Assembly (NCBI RefSeq): GCF_910592395.1
Contig: NC_088313.1
Coordinates: 16,944,437 to 17,008,436, forward strand
Length of the DNA: 64,000 nt
Direction of reading: 5' to 3'
Source: Lineus longissimus
Taxonomy: Eukaryota > Nemertea > Pilidiophora > Heteronemertea > Lineidae
Position 1 is the first letter of the stretch. Each line of letters opens with the position of its first letter. The translations under genes and the position numbers were made by a program. The notes under the pieces are model-generated. The model saw only the letters and a program-made list of their open reading frames with translations, was not told the origin of the DNA and searched no databases. Positions 50,601-62,800 of this stretch are shown one piece after another.

Positions 50601-53600
50601 CCGTAAGATATTTTATGGTCGAATTATCATTAGCGTCAAGGCCAGCCATAAATACCGTTAACAACAGCAGCTGGGGGCCTTAAAAGTAAATTATTGATAA
50701 TTTTTATTGAATTTGTTAGTTGGATTATGCAAAGGGAATATCTATTACCATCACAGCATGGTGTCGGGATAGAAAGAAAACATTGACAAGTTAGTTCTTT
50801 AAAAAATTGATATAGTTTTTGATCACGATGTTTTAGGATCTATTTCTTGTATCACTACGCCTATGCTGATGTCCATGTGCACACTGAAAATAGGGAGTAA
50901 TGCCTGATTCCTCGCGTTCTTTCGTCTTATTGGTGATAGGAGATAGACCTGAAAATAATAGTTCGTCCTGATACAGCCAGGGGACGATGCATGTGTGTTG
51001 ACGCTGATTGACACCGTCGCAGACAGTCTTCCTCCACGACCATTATGACTGCGTTATAAGATTATAATTCACTCTCGTGATACATGAACAACATTTTCAT
51101 GCTTTACATCGGTAGACCAGATCAACAGGCAAAAAATCATGGAACTCTCCCTCCAGTCTTCCCTATTGCTTCAATAAAAATGTGTGCAAATACCTATTTA
51201 TGAGTTCTTATACAGACTTTTCTCATCCCAACCGCTTCTATCTAATAAATTGCATCAAGCAGATTTGATGAAAATATGTTGCAGCTCTCACACACGTAAT
51301 CGCATTTAGGTGTGCTGACGATTCTTGGCTGTGCTTTATGAAGTCATTAGTGTAACAAAAAGAAGCTTATTTTCTTGAAGTGGATATAAATTGGATTATG
51401 CAGGTGGAGGGTGTAAATCAAATTGGATGGTTTCTAACAAGATCAAACATCTGTCGGCATCATCAGCTTTCGTAATGAGAAGGCATTTTAATGGAAACAT
51501 AGTATCATGGCCTGCCTCAGGTCTCCCTGATGTTACAACAGAAACAACAGAAACTCTGCCATCCCTACCGAGTATCCTCAATTGTTGCAATAGAATACTA
51601 GCACAGTCACAACCGTACCACCTAGGCAGATGGACACTGCACGCTAGCTTTGCAACTTCATCCTATTTGCACTCAACTTGAGATGTGCAATATTGTGCTT
51701 GTTTTTTCTTTATCCTTTTCCATCATATTGTCATCTCGGTGCTCAACGGATTCTTTAAGAATCAACCACATGCCAAGTTCACCACTTTGGCTGCTATGTT
51801 AGTTTTAGATCTGTTAGCAATTTAACCCTTTAAGCCATATCATTTTGAGTAAAATTGTTATTGTGTGCAGAATAAAAATTGTAATACATTGATGCTACGT
51901 GTGCGCGCACAAGTGTGCTTTTATGCTGATGACTCCCGGCCCAAATACACACAGTCTGCAGGATTATAGACAAAAAGTGCCCAGCTCGTTTAACGGTTAA
52001 GAATGCATACTTACAGCAACTTGTATTAACTTAAAATTACATCCTTATTACACCCCCGTTTGAGGGAATATTTAAGGCAAGAAATCCCAAAGACTTGGAA
52101 AGATAATGCGCCTAATTCATCAAAAGTTACGGTTATTACAAGAACCGATCTCTATCTTCTATGAGCTTTTTATAGAAACTTTCAATCGGGTAACTTTCTC
52201 TCATTGAGGTCATTAGTGTCTTATTAATGACCACGTAACGAGCAATTGATGAGGTTAAGATGAGCAGTTTGTTGATGATCAAATTTCGTAATTAATCAGG
52301 GCAATCATTCTGAAAAATCAGTGAATATGGTTTGATTGATATGGTCAAAGGCTGAGGTCCTGATTTCAAATGCCACTGGTTTTTTGCTACTGCAGTCGCC
52401 ACTCTGTGTTGACTACGCTCGGTCCCAGCAGGTATTTTGTATGTCAAATTACCCGCTTCTGCATTTGATGGGAATGGTAGTCTGCTCTGAGAGGAAAGTA
52501 TGTTTAAAAAGTAACTCTGAGCCCTATTTCAATTTTTTCCAATGCTGATTTCGAACTGCAGTGTCTGATTAATGAACCTTAATGATCAATCACTGATATC
52601 GAAATACGGATTAATTTGTGATGGACTTTTATAAAAACTGTCATGTCCAATTATGCTATTTGACAGAGTCTAATGGCTAATGATCCTAGATAGAGCGACG
52701 ATGTGTTCAAGCAAAATTCCAATTATTCTGGCTGTCCATGTCGGATAATTGTGATCTTGTAGGACATTTTAGAATAGACATTTTAAGTGAAGCGTCATTG
52801 GAAGAAAATATCAATGGCGTTGTAAAAAATATTATGTTGTTTCTGGGGAGAGGGAGACACATACTCTGTTTTGATGTTGGCATAGTGTTAGAGGTGTAAC
52901 CAATATTGAGAGTACCGGTTCACATTTGCAATTTTCTACAGAATTATATTTGAAAAATTCGGACATTCTGACAGTATAAGAATGTCTTATACGTGGAGAA
53001 ATTGGGGTAAGTTCTGGTTGGTTTTTGTGGTATCTCATAAAGGAATAGGCATTGTGTTTCCCTATGTGCATCTTCTACATGAGCCACTCCAAAGTTAACA
53101 TAATCACAGTAACAGCTAATCAAAATGTGGTGCCGTTCAGACCTGCCGCGCCGCTAACGTGCTGCAGGTCTAGCTGCATGCAATCTATAGATTAAAGCTG
53201 CATCCTCATCATTCCTTTTACCGGTCGTGTGGGTATTCCTTTGTCTTCGAATATCTGTTATATTAGATCCTTCGTCAAGATGACAGCTTATTGGGTGGAA
53301 ACATCACTAACATGTAATGAAGTTAACCCCTGTCTACTTTGGTAACAACGCTCAAGATGGTCCAGGAAGCTGATTGCAGAAACAGGGATTATTTGGATGA
53401 CATTTTATATGTACAGTCGTCAAGTAATCCGACACCACGGGCGCGTGATCCACCTTTTCCCGACAGGTTCCCATCCCGTTCTCGTCTTCTTCCCACAAAG
53501 TATGCTATCATACGAATAGAAACTGACAAATGCTAACTCATATGTAGCCCACTCTTTGGAGATGACTTGTTTTGGTTCATAATCCTGTCATTCGTGACCT

Positions 53601-53993
53601 GTGAAAAGGACACATTGCGAGTGACAATCCGAACTCAATGTAAACTCTGCCGTAAGAAACATGATCAAGGGATTCTACGCAGCGACCAGACCAATCAACT
53701 TCACCAATATCTATCTGATCTAGTTGACCACATCACCGGCGCCACATTCCTCTGGAAGTGAATGGCTATCCCGTGGGTAGCGCAATATAATCTCAAGCAT
53801 CCACTGATAAATTGCGATCATTCAATGAACACTTCTAATCAGATAGACAAATGATTAATTAACAATTGTATGGTTTTGGTTAGTTATTGCTTTGCCACAG
53901 TGCTGATGTGATGGTGATTTGCAATCTATTCTGGTGCACCTGACTACCAACAATGCAGTTGGATTTGGTTATGCAGTGTTTTCACCAGATCGA
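47634..53993. other. Gene-poor region, no gene recognised
   Basis: AT-rich. Contains a small hairpin at about 48635-48652 (TGTCACC, ACAA loop, GGTGACA). An inverted GGTCATTA/TAATGACC pair at 52208-52232 sits in a stretch with many ATTA motifs (52080-52300). Short open frames have no family signature. Confidence 0.4.
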
Positions 53994-54047
53994 ACACTAA
54001 TTCAAACACTAATTCAAACACTAATTCAAACACTAATTCAAACACTA
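53994..54047. repeat. 12-bp tandem repeat, 4.5 copies
   Basis: Unit ACACTAATTCAA repeated four times exactly, followed by a half copy. It forms the left edge of a larger local duplication. The identity of the copies implies recent slippage. Confidence 0.95.
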
Positions 54048-54304
54048 CTTCTATGCTTGACAATTTTTCGAGTGTGACCTTTCAGCGAGTGCCTCTGAAC
54101 ATCGTTTTTTGACAAGTTAACATTCCAAAGGCGTAGTGGAACGTGTGGTCCGTATCACCACTGTTACCTGTCACGATTTTAAAATAGACTGCAGACACTA
54201 ATTCAAGCACCACTTCAATGCTTAACGAAGTTTTCGAGTGTGACCTTTAAGCGAGCTCCTCTGAACATTATTTGTTCTGCAACTAATTTTTCATTTAACA
54301 TTCC
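54030..54304 (+). repeat. Local direct duplication of about 100 bp containing the 12-bp motif
   Basis: Copy 1 (54030-54126) and copy 2 (54195-54304) share the ACACTAATTCAA start, TTTCGAGTGTGACCTTT, CCTCTGAACAT and a terminal TTAACATTCC or TTTAACATTCC. Copy 2 has only one 12-bp unit, so the tandem expansion in copy 1 came after the duplication. Not coding. Confidence 0.85.
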
Positions 54305-55061
54305 CGACCAGTGCTTCCCTCCTATAACATCAGCTCACACACAGAGCCGTTATGTTAAAACCCAGTTATACGCATCCAACAGAAATTGGCTGCTAAGATG
54401 AAATCCATCAGATATTTGTAATCCCCACTCCTTGAAAAAGTTACCGGCGGTCAATGACATCCAAGCTTTGACTGCTTTTATCACTCGCCTCTTATTTCGT
54501 TTGGTCAGCCTCTTTGATGTGGGATCAGTCTTCCGATTGCAATTACCGTTAAAAATCTAGTTCTTCGACTAGATAAAGATGATGCTGGGCTTTTGCCGCA
54601 AATGGAAGCAGTATTGTTGTTTGGATATGATTCCATGCACTGACACTGTAATGTTGCGTATTTAAACCTCCAGGGCACAGAGATATCTAAAATCGTCGGA
54701 GTTTTCTCCATTAATTCTGATGGATTTTGTTGAAATGACATCTCGATACATGAAGTTTGGTCAAGAGGGAGATCAAGAATCAAAAATCATAATTCCTTGA
54801 CCAAGATCATAAGACCAAGATCATTGTTCCTAAAAAAATAGGAGGCCTTGCTTACAGAGGTATCCGCTAACGGAGTTTCCACTGGTACATGTAACGTGAT
54901 ATATAGCATGTATGTGATATAATTTTATAGCATTAAGTAACAGTTCAATAACCTTACTTTATCTACCATCCGACCTGTATCTTTCGACAAAGCGTAAAAA
55001 GTAGAGCTTATCTTAAAGAGTACACCGCCTCTCGGGAGAAGAAATAGATTCAAAGCTGTGA
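54305..55061. other. Non-coding spacer, no gene recognised
   Basis: The sequence has no recognised gene. A minus-strand open frame at 54505-54783 has no family resemblance. Confidence 0.45.
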
Positions 55062-55102
55062 CTTTTATAGCGTTACTGCCGCTAGAGTAACGCTTCTAAA
55101 AG
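55062..55102. repeat. Two-part hairpin, 9-bp plus 6-bp stems
   Basis: AGCGTTACT and AGTAACGCT pair across an 8-nt loop. CTTTTA and TAAAAG extend the stem after a small interior loop. Too short for a standard microRNA precursor. Function unknown. Confidence 0.7.
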
Positions 55103-58100
55103 ATTACAAGATTTAAACATTCGATGCATGCAGCGTGGTGCAGTTCTATACGAAAAGCAAAAACTGTGCCGACAGTTTTAAAATGAATCAATGGTTTTTG
55201 AAGAACTGTTTCACGTTTCAATGAATTCTGAGAGCAGAGCAAATTATTAATCATAAACTGAAAAGAGCAGCGACTTGTCATCAGGTTTTTGTTGCAATCC
55301 TTTAAATGTTCGCCAGCTCAATGACACTTTGAGGGGTGGTTCATGCTTGTTTTAGGCCCTGCTGAGACTCGACCAATCAGCATAAGCATCTCACGCCATC
55401 CCATAATTGTTATGAAATATAGTTCCATCTGAATAGCCCCTTGTAGAGAAAATAAGGAATCAATTTGTAACTCGTTCTGCTCATTTTACTGATTACTTAT
55501 TAACAAATTCATTAGTATGATGGATTAGGGCCACCACAGCTGGAGATGGGATTGGGACTGAAAATGTCTGATTCCAATCCATTTGCTAATATCACAGGCT
55601 GTGAAAAGTAAAAGGCTTTGTTCTTCTATTCTGACGGAGGTCCTCAGAGATGTAATCTCTTTCACAAAGGAAAGATTATAAGTCATTTCAATAATAGGTA
55701 TTAATTATATGATGACTGCGATTTCCTGTATCAAGGCCGATTTCAAGGTTCCAAAGTGTTTAGCTCGCTGATTGCAAAGGAGAAATAATGAAAGTCTAAA
55801 TTTATTTTGGGTTCAAAGCTTCAATCTAATCTCCCTATAAATTGTTATATTACGTGTGACATTCTTCTCTAAATTTCGATGACGCCTTTCTATCATCGCT
55901 GTGAGAGAAGCACTGTGTTTGAATTAAGAAACGAAAAAAATCATCCGTTCCCTGCAAAGTACTAGTATGTCATTATGGATACATATGATGAAACACTGGA
56001 ATGCTGGACATCTTCTGCTCGAGGATGGCTTCATGAGAAATGGTGTATGCTGTGCTTGATCGTACTCTATCAAGTCCAACCAAATCAATCAACCAACACT
56101 TTCTCTTTCCATGCAATTTCTTAGCACAAGAATTGACTTATTATTCCAGACACAACCGTCTTTGAAGTTCTAAGCTCATTACGACACGCACCGTTTTTTA
56201 AAAAGTTTCCAACAAGATTAGTTTTGAAGACTGAAAACAACGACCGCATGCATGCAGGTGCCAGGAAAGCGGAAGGTGAGAAAACAGCAAGAAAAGAAGA
56301 CTCAAGAGTCGATTCTTAGCTCTTCCTGGATAACAGTTTTAGTGTGCGCAAAACACAGAAGGTTTCTTACATTTCGAAAAAAAAACAGAATTCAGGCAAG
56401 TCTTATTCTTCCAGAAGAGGGAGATACGTGAAACACACCTTGGGAAGCGCAGTAGCACATCAGTGGAAGGGCCCCGCTCTCCTTTTTCCACTCCATATAC
56501 TAACGTCTTTCAACTGACCAGAAATGGCCTTGTGTGGTGCATTGTGTGCGCTCCATGATTTCTACAGAACGCTTTCTGGATAAGGCTTGGGAAGAGATAT
56601 GATAAGCGTTGTAAGAGAGTGCATGTGTTCTTGGAATATAAACGCGCTAAATATAAGAACTTAATTATATTTTAATTTGTGTTTCATCTCTTTCGCGTCA
56701 TTGAGAGCCCGATTCCATCCTGGCGTTCTACTAAGGCGTTCTGCAGTCGCGCCGGAAAAAGCGTTGTTACAGCAAACAAGCATAGGAATGAAGTTGAGAC
56801 GAGATTTAAGAAAATTTCGCCAGCCCATATAAAAGCATATCAGCAACGAAAACATCATTCCTGTTTTTTCCTACCACATCCAACCATATTTATTCTTTTG
56901 CAAGTGGAGCCAAATATTCCGCCCCAAGGGTCGTCGCCAAAATATGCTAGAAAATAAGTTGACTAAACTGATGGAACTGCCAAACTCAGTGTTGATACTA
57001 TCAAATACAAAACTCTATCAGTTACGAAAAAAACACAGTTTTATCACAATGCTATTCGAAAGGTCACAACAGCCAAATGTTTTCACAAGAGCAATATCTG
57101 AATAATGGCCAACGATCACACGCGCTTAAACGTCATGTATGTAGCCAGTTTTTCCTGCTGTGTCTGCCGAAGGACACTGCTTTTATTACGGGGGGATTCG
57201 ACGAGGTAATTGAACATTATGATTTGAAACGAAGGTAATCATCCTCATTTTAGACAAATTTTGTTCCATCATTCAACTGATCATGTGACTGTCGAAGAAA
57301 TCGATATGTTAACGCGCCATTGGCAGATTCAATATGGTGAAGGTATGTTTTTCAAGAGAAAAAAGTAATGCGCCGCGTAAATAGTTACAGAGTTGTTGAT
57401 TGGAGCCCACACCGTACCATTTCTAAAGTGCAATGCACTTATCACGCAAAAGGAAGGCCTCTCTATAGGAGTGGGAAATCGGTGTTGCGAGCGTTCTGTA
57501 ACAACCTCCAAGAAATGAACGGAGTAAGACGCAGTATCTCTAAGTCCTCAACTCTCCAGTGCCGTGAGGAACAATTTGACAACAACAAAGACATGTCAAG
57601 AAAACTGCTTACCTCGTTGTTGATTAAGTATGGAAATGACAGTCAGAACGTTTCATCACCTCCTCTCTGCCGAGTCATCTGGAAAATACATTAATTAGCC
57701 TACATTATGTAAGTGAAGAAGTACCGTAAGGTCGTTAGAATGGGAAAAGCATGGCGTGTAAGAAAAAGAACTCTAACCCTAGAAACCCTGGAAACTCTGG
57801 AAAGTTTCACACTAAACTGAATACCAATGCAGTGAAACCAAAAGGAATTCAATTACTTCTTGTGAAAGCAAGTATCAACCTTTCAGACTGATCAATGTCA
57901 TCAATACGATTGTCTGGCAGTGACAAAAATCATAATCGGCAAGAAGCAATGATGGTGTAGACGCTATACGCCATGAGGTCAGTTATGAATGTTTGCAACA
58001 AGAAAACAACATCATGGACTAACAACGGATTGTTGATGGAAGACTCATGTATGTCATTGGCTTTGCAAAGGGATGATCTTAGTTGTCGTTTCTTGAAGGC

Positions 58101-59713
58101 AATTACCTATCTTGTTATCGTCGATGATGAGATTGCAGTCAGTGGAGACCTTGATGATGTCGATGCGCGCGCAATAGCCTCGAATCCTCAGTGGTATTGT
58201 ATGTCCCGCAACCGTGGCCAGATTCTATGGATAAGAACTCGACAAACTGGATTATGTCTTGAGCTTTGTTCTTCCCTGAATACACCTGATTTCTACCTTA
58301 GTTGCACTGACATGGTTAGCGAATTGGATGTGGTAAAATGAGACCAGATATCAAGCTACAATTTCGGGCTGACGTGAGAGAAAGAAAGTCTTTCGTCCTA
58401 TTTGAACATCTTATAAACTAGTTTCTTGCGGGCAATCTGCAATATGGGGAACGATACTTTATCCACGAGTATTTCTTGATTGATCCGGCCTCCGTACGGA
58501 GTTTGTTGTTTGAGTGAAGACAAGTTGGGTTTTTTGGACTCGGTTATAATCTATGGCCATACAAAAATCTCCTATTTCCTGCAGCAAAGTCGAAGGGGTT
58601 ACAAGGGAGTACCTTTGACATTGGGAATTCAGGGAAACCATAGCTGAAGATTTTGAACGAAGCGATCACTAGTGATCGGTTGCTTAAGGTTTTCTTTCAG
58701 GGAGGTCGCTCGAGACAGCACGGAGGAGTCGGCATATAAGTCAAACTCCTCACGTTATTTTTCTAGTTAAAATTGTTTGCAAACAACGACTGGCCCAAAG
58801 TAGACAGCGAAAGCCGGTATATACACCTAATTTGTAGTTTGTCCGGAGCGAGTTCAAGACATTCGTCCAGAACTGTGTAAAATGACCTCCAGGGGCCATT
58901 ATTCATGGTGTGGACGCTCATCCCGCGTGGAGAGAAATATAGGTTGCCTAGGTGAACTATCAATCTCGAGATGTTAACATTAAGAATGAAAAGCGCCTAG
59001 CAAGGAGACAGAGGACCAAACATTACTAATTCATCAGAGGAAGTGGCGGACAATGCATCGTTTTCTTGTTTTGATTGAATCGGTGGTTGAGAAATGGTGA
59101 AAAGATTGCGGGTTGTTCGGTGCTGATCAAATTGTAGGAGACAGTATGTGTTGGATTAATGAGGAATTAAGTAAGAACACATCTGAGCTCTTAGGTGTGC
59201 AATCTTCCAGAAGTTGTTTTATAACTCCGAGTAGGAGTAGGGGTCAGTCGTGACCGAATTTATCAAATAAACGGGACAATAAGACATATTTCTTAGCGGT
59301 TGAATGAGGAGGAATGCGAATACTTGGTTGCTGATGAGACAGCATTCGTATGAACAGAGGGTAGGCAGACTTATGATGAATGGAGTTATAGCATTTGGTT
59401 CATGAACAGTTAATATAGTAGCATTTTTCAGGCGATGCAAAGCAATATTTCTTAGTATTACACAGTTGAAAAAACATCTTATTTCTGTAGCAAATTTGGT
59501 ATCACAAGAGAGAAAAGGGCAACACACTGCAGGTTTGGTTTTTGTTCATCCAGTAATCTGCTATTCCCCAATCTGCCCAAGACCTGTCCTTGTTTCACTA
59601 TCATCAATCACTGTCAACTGAGTTAGATATCAATCATAAAACCAATAGATGGTTTGTGTCACAGGATGACATCTGGTCAGAAGGCACGGAATGTTTACAG
59701 CGTAGGGGCGAGG
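55103..59713. other. Gene-poor region, no gene recognised
   Basis: Contains a 16-bp perfect palindrome CGATCACTAGTGATCG at 58663-58678. A block at 55480-55640 has several ATTA-type and CAGCTG motifs and could be an enhancer. The open frames at 57368-57694 and 57973-58341 are the longest here (108 and 122 codons) but have no recognisable domain and skewed composition. Confidence 0.4.
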
Positions 59714-59842
59714 CAATGGCTGATATGAATAAAATCTAGCAAATGCTTTTTCTTCAATTTTATACAGAAAGGCCTAGTGTAAATGTACATGAAGTTTTAG
59801 ATAAAAGCTAGATTTGCTAGTCTTTATTCATATCACCCATTG
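59714..59842. repeat. Inverted repeat, 32-nt arms around a 65-nt centre
   Basis: The arms at 59714-59745 and 59811-59842 match in inverted orientation with about four mismatches; both contain TGATATGAATAAA and CTAGCAAAT. This could be a short MITE. The centre is too long for a usual animal microRNA hairpin. No clear target-site duplication. Confidence 0.75.
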
Positions 59843-62800
59843 ACATGGCCTGGTCTGTTTGTTATGGGGTTATTGTCCACTCCGAAACTTTGCTTCTGAC
59901 CTTTGGCAAGTTTCGGCACAGTCTTTAGATCAATGTCTTATGCTTCGTTAGCAACTCGTTCTAATCTGAAAAAAAGAACAGCACGATCCGATGCTAAAAT
60001 GTAACGAACCGGCCTCATCGTGCCTGAAGCCGAATCCTTAGGTTCTCGTTTTCCTCATAAAAAAGAACATCGGTCACATGTGATACTGCCTGTGGACAAC
60101 CCAGTGCAAAGATAACTGCATATCTTAAATCTTTTTGTTCGCTTTTTTGCGAAGATGCTTCACTTGGCTTATCATCTATGAATGATAAATGCCTAGACTT
60201 CGCTAAGCAGAACAGATGAGATCACCATCTCATTTTCCATGTTCGTTTTTGCTGCTTTGTTACAAATACAAGTATGGCCAAAGCTTTTTCAAATTGCCTA
60301 ATGATAAATTGATCTCACCTACTGGGAATTTATTTTAACATCAGACTGACCAGTGGGATATGAGCTGGAAGATAAAATAATTGTATCATTTCTATCGTTA
60401 TTACCAATTTGCATTACTTATGAAATGTGCCAGTATGGACTAGTGTCCAGCATTCAGTACACACAAAATGTCCCAATAGCTAAATGTGTGCCAGACTCAA
60501 AAAATTCACTTAAGTGAACTCAGCTGAGTTAATATGCATTGGTCCGGGCTTCTATAGCCCGATTCATCATTCGTCATTCGCTCCAAGCCTGGTGCTTCTG
60601 GAACCAATTTATTCACGTAGAAAGACAACGGTTGCGACAAAAAGTGAAATGCTATGTTATTTGCGCGAAAGATGTGTCAATGATAGAGTGATATGCATAT
60701 TGTGAGATATTTATATTGGTTACTGCCAGAGAGTTACGGCCGAGTGTAAATATTTAGTGTGTATTCACAAGTGCTATACGTCGTATTTGGTCCCAACATC
60801 TCACAGTATGGCAGTTTCAAGAGATCATTATTATATGAAAAACAGGCAGCATCTTTTCTAGTAGAGACGTCATTACTGTCGAATATGAACCAATGAACAA
60901 ACACAAGAAGTGTCTCAGTAGAGGTCAGAATACTAATGAGAGTAGCTTTACCGAAAGTTATAGCTTCATTATTGCACAGCTACCTCCAAATGGGGATAGA
61001 TTGAGAAAACCTGTGAAAAATGCAGTGCTTTTATAGGTTATCTTGGCAAACACCAGCGGTTGGTTGGTTGATCAAACGAATAGAAGTTTTTGCTGTTTGT
61101 GTGGACTGCCGTTTAGCGTCAATTGTAGGAGGCTACCCGTTTATATTCAGCGCGGGAATTCCATGCTGTCTTTGTCCACAATGGCTGAACAAAACAGCGA
61201 TATCAATCAAGTTATGTTTTTCACAGCTACTAAAATGGTGAAATTGACGTGATGTTGTAGTTGATGCGCACATGTTACTATCAGCTTAAGTCGAATGGAC
61301 ACTTAAGGTGTGTTTTGTCAACAAAGAAGACCAAATAACTCCATCCATCAATTGCATGTTATCTGTGCTAAAGAGGTTCCTGGTGAAAAGTTTCCTTAAT
61401 TTGGAATAGAGGATAAAGTGGTGACAGTAATGATGTATCATTAAGGTTTAGAGCCAGGTAATGGCTGCGTGATTAAGGACTTTGGTACTTGGTGTTTGTG
61501 TGAAACACTTTAAATCTCTGGTAAATCCTGATTTGTTGTTACTGACGTTATCTTGCTTCTGCAATGCAGGTCATTCCTCAAATAAAATGTAACGTTCCTA
61601 GGGCAGCAATAGTTTAAAGTAGCCTGTTAGATGGCAAGTTTTGACGGCAATTAAAAGTACTCCCTATGACCATCCGTGCCTCGCCGAAAAACGAATGAGA
61701 GGTGCCTGGTGATGGATTGGCCAATACTTCCTGCTATAGATGCCGAATGTGCACACGACTGCAAGGCATTGAATGGCAAGGGAAATATTATCTTGAAGTT
61801 TATTGACTTACAAGAGCCTTTCTCACGAAGAATTCAATACGTGTCTAATGTTACTTTCCTCTGCTGTCGTGTAAACAGCCCTTAATGATTCAGAACTAAT
61901 TCTGATAAGTATCTCAGCATGCTAAGTAACGTAATATATCAAAGAATTGGCTATGTTGAGATCAAATGGGAGAAATCCTGGATATAATCACCAAATTGAA
62001 TTCTATGGTTCTTCTGATTTATGAGGTTAATTCACAAATTGGTGTAATAAAGATGCCACATTCGTCCTTGGGATAAGTAATCTGGATGACATCAAATCAC
62101 AATGAAATCATCAAATGTGATCCTCGTATCTTCAAAATATGTTTCCATTTCAATAAATTCATAATATTGAATTGCAAAGAGCGTTGTTTCTTACTAGACA
62201 ACTCAGTATACTACCGGCACATGTAACTTGGTAAGCTGTTTGCAATTATTGGATCATTTCCAAATTCGATGCCACTCACTCTAGCATCAACATCAAAACT
62301 TCCATTTCCTTCGGGTCTTATGTTTTCCCAGTTACATGAAATAATTTTTTTTAGGGATTTTGCAAATGTACAGGTTGGGAGGATGGAGGTCAATTTCAAA
62401 CACTTTTTGTACCAACTGTGTACAACAACCATTTACAGTGATGAACATCGACACAATACATCATTAAGTGGGTCAGCAACAGGTACGCTTGGCTCCACTG
62501 TTGTTTTTCACTAAAGAATGTACTAAGTCATGTCATTCTTTATGTCCCCTGTGCTAACGTTCACGTAGTGCAGCATCTTACTATCACCATTGAAAATAAA
62601 GGCACTGCTATCTTAGCCTGACACCTTTAAAGTCCTCGGGAAATAGTTGGAAATACTGCAATGAGATATACAGGTCACACACGGCATGCTTCATGATCTA
62701 CCAGAGGCCATGGAAATTGATTCGAGTTGAATTAGTTGGATTTCTGCCTGGCACGAGAAATGATTTCGAATTTGGAGTCACTAGTGGCAGATTTGTGTAC

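Noticed and set aside
57368-57694. 108-codon plus-strand frame
   Set aside because: Low-complexity basic and serine-rich composition and no family motif; consistent with chance.
57973-58341. 122-codon plus-strand ATG frame
   Set aside because: It is the longest frame outside the receptors, but shows no domain, signal peptide or splice context. Frames near this length are expected by chance in 64 kb at this composition.
62211-62514. Overlapping frames on both strands with a donor-like site
   Set aside because: Neither peptide matches a family, and the splice context is incomplete.
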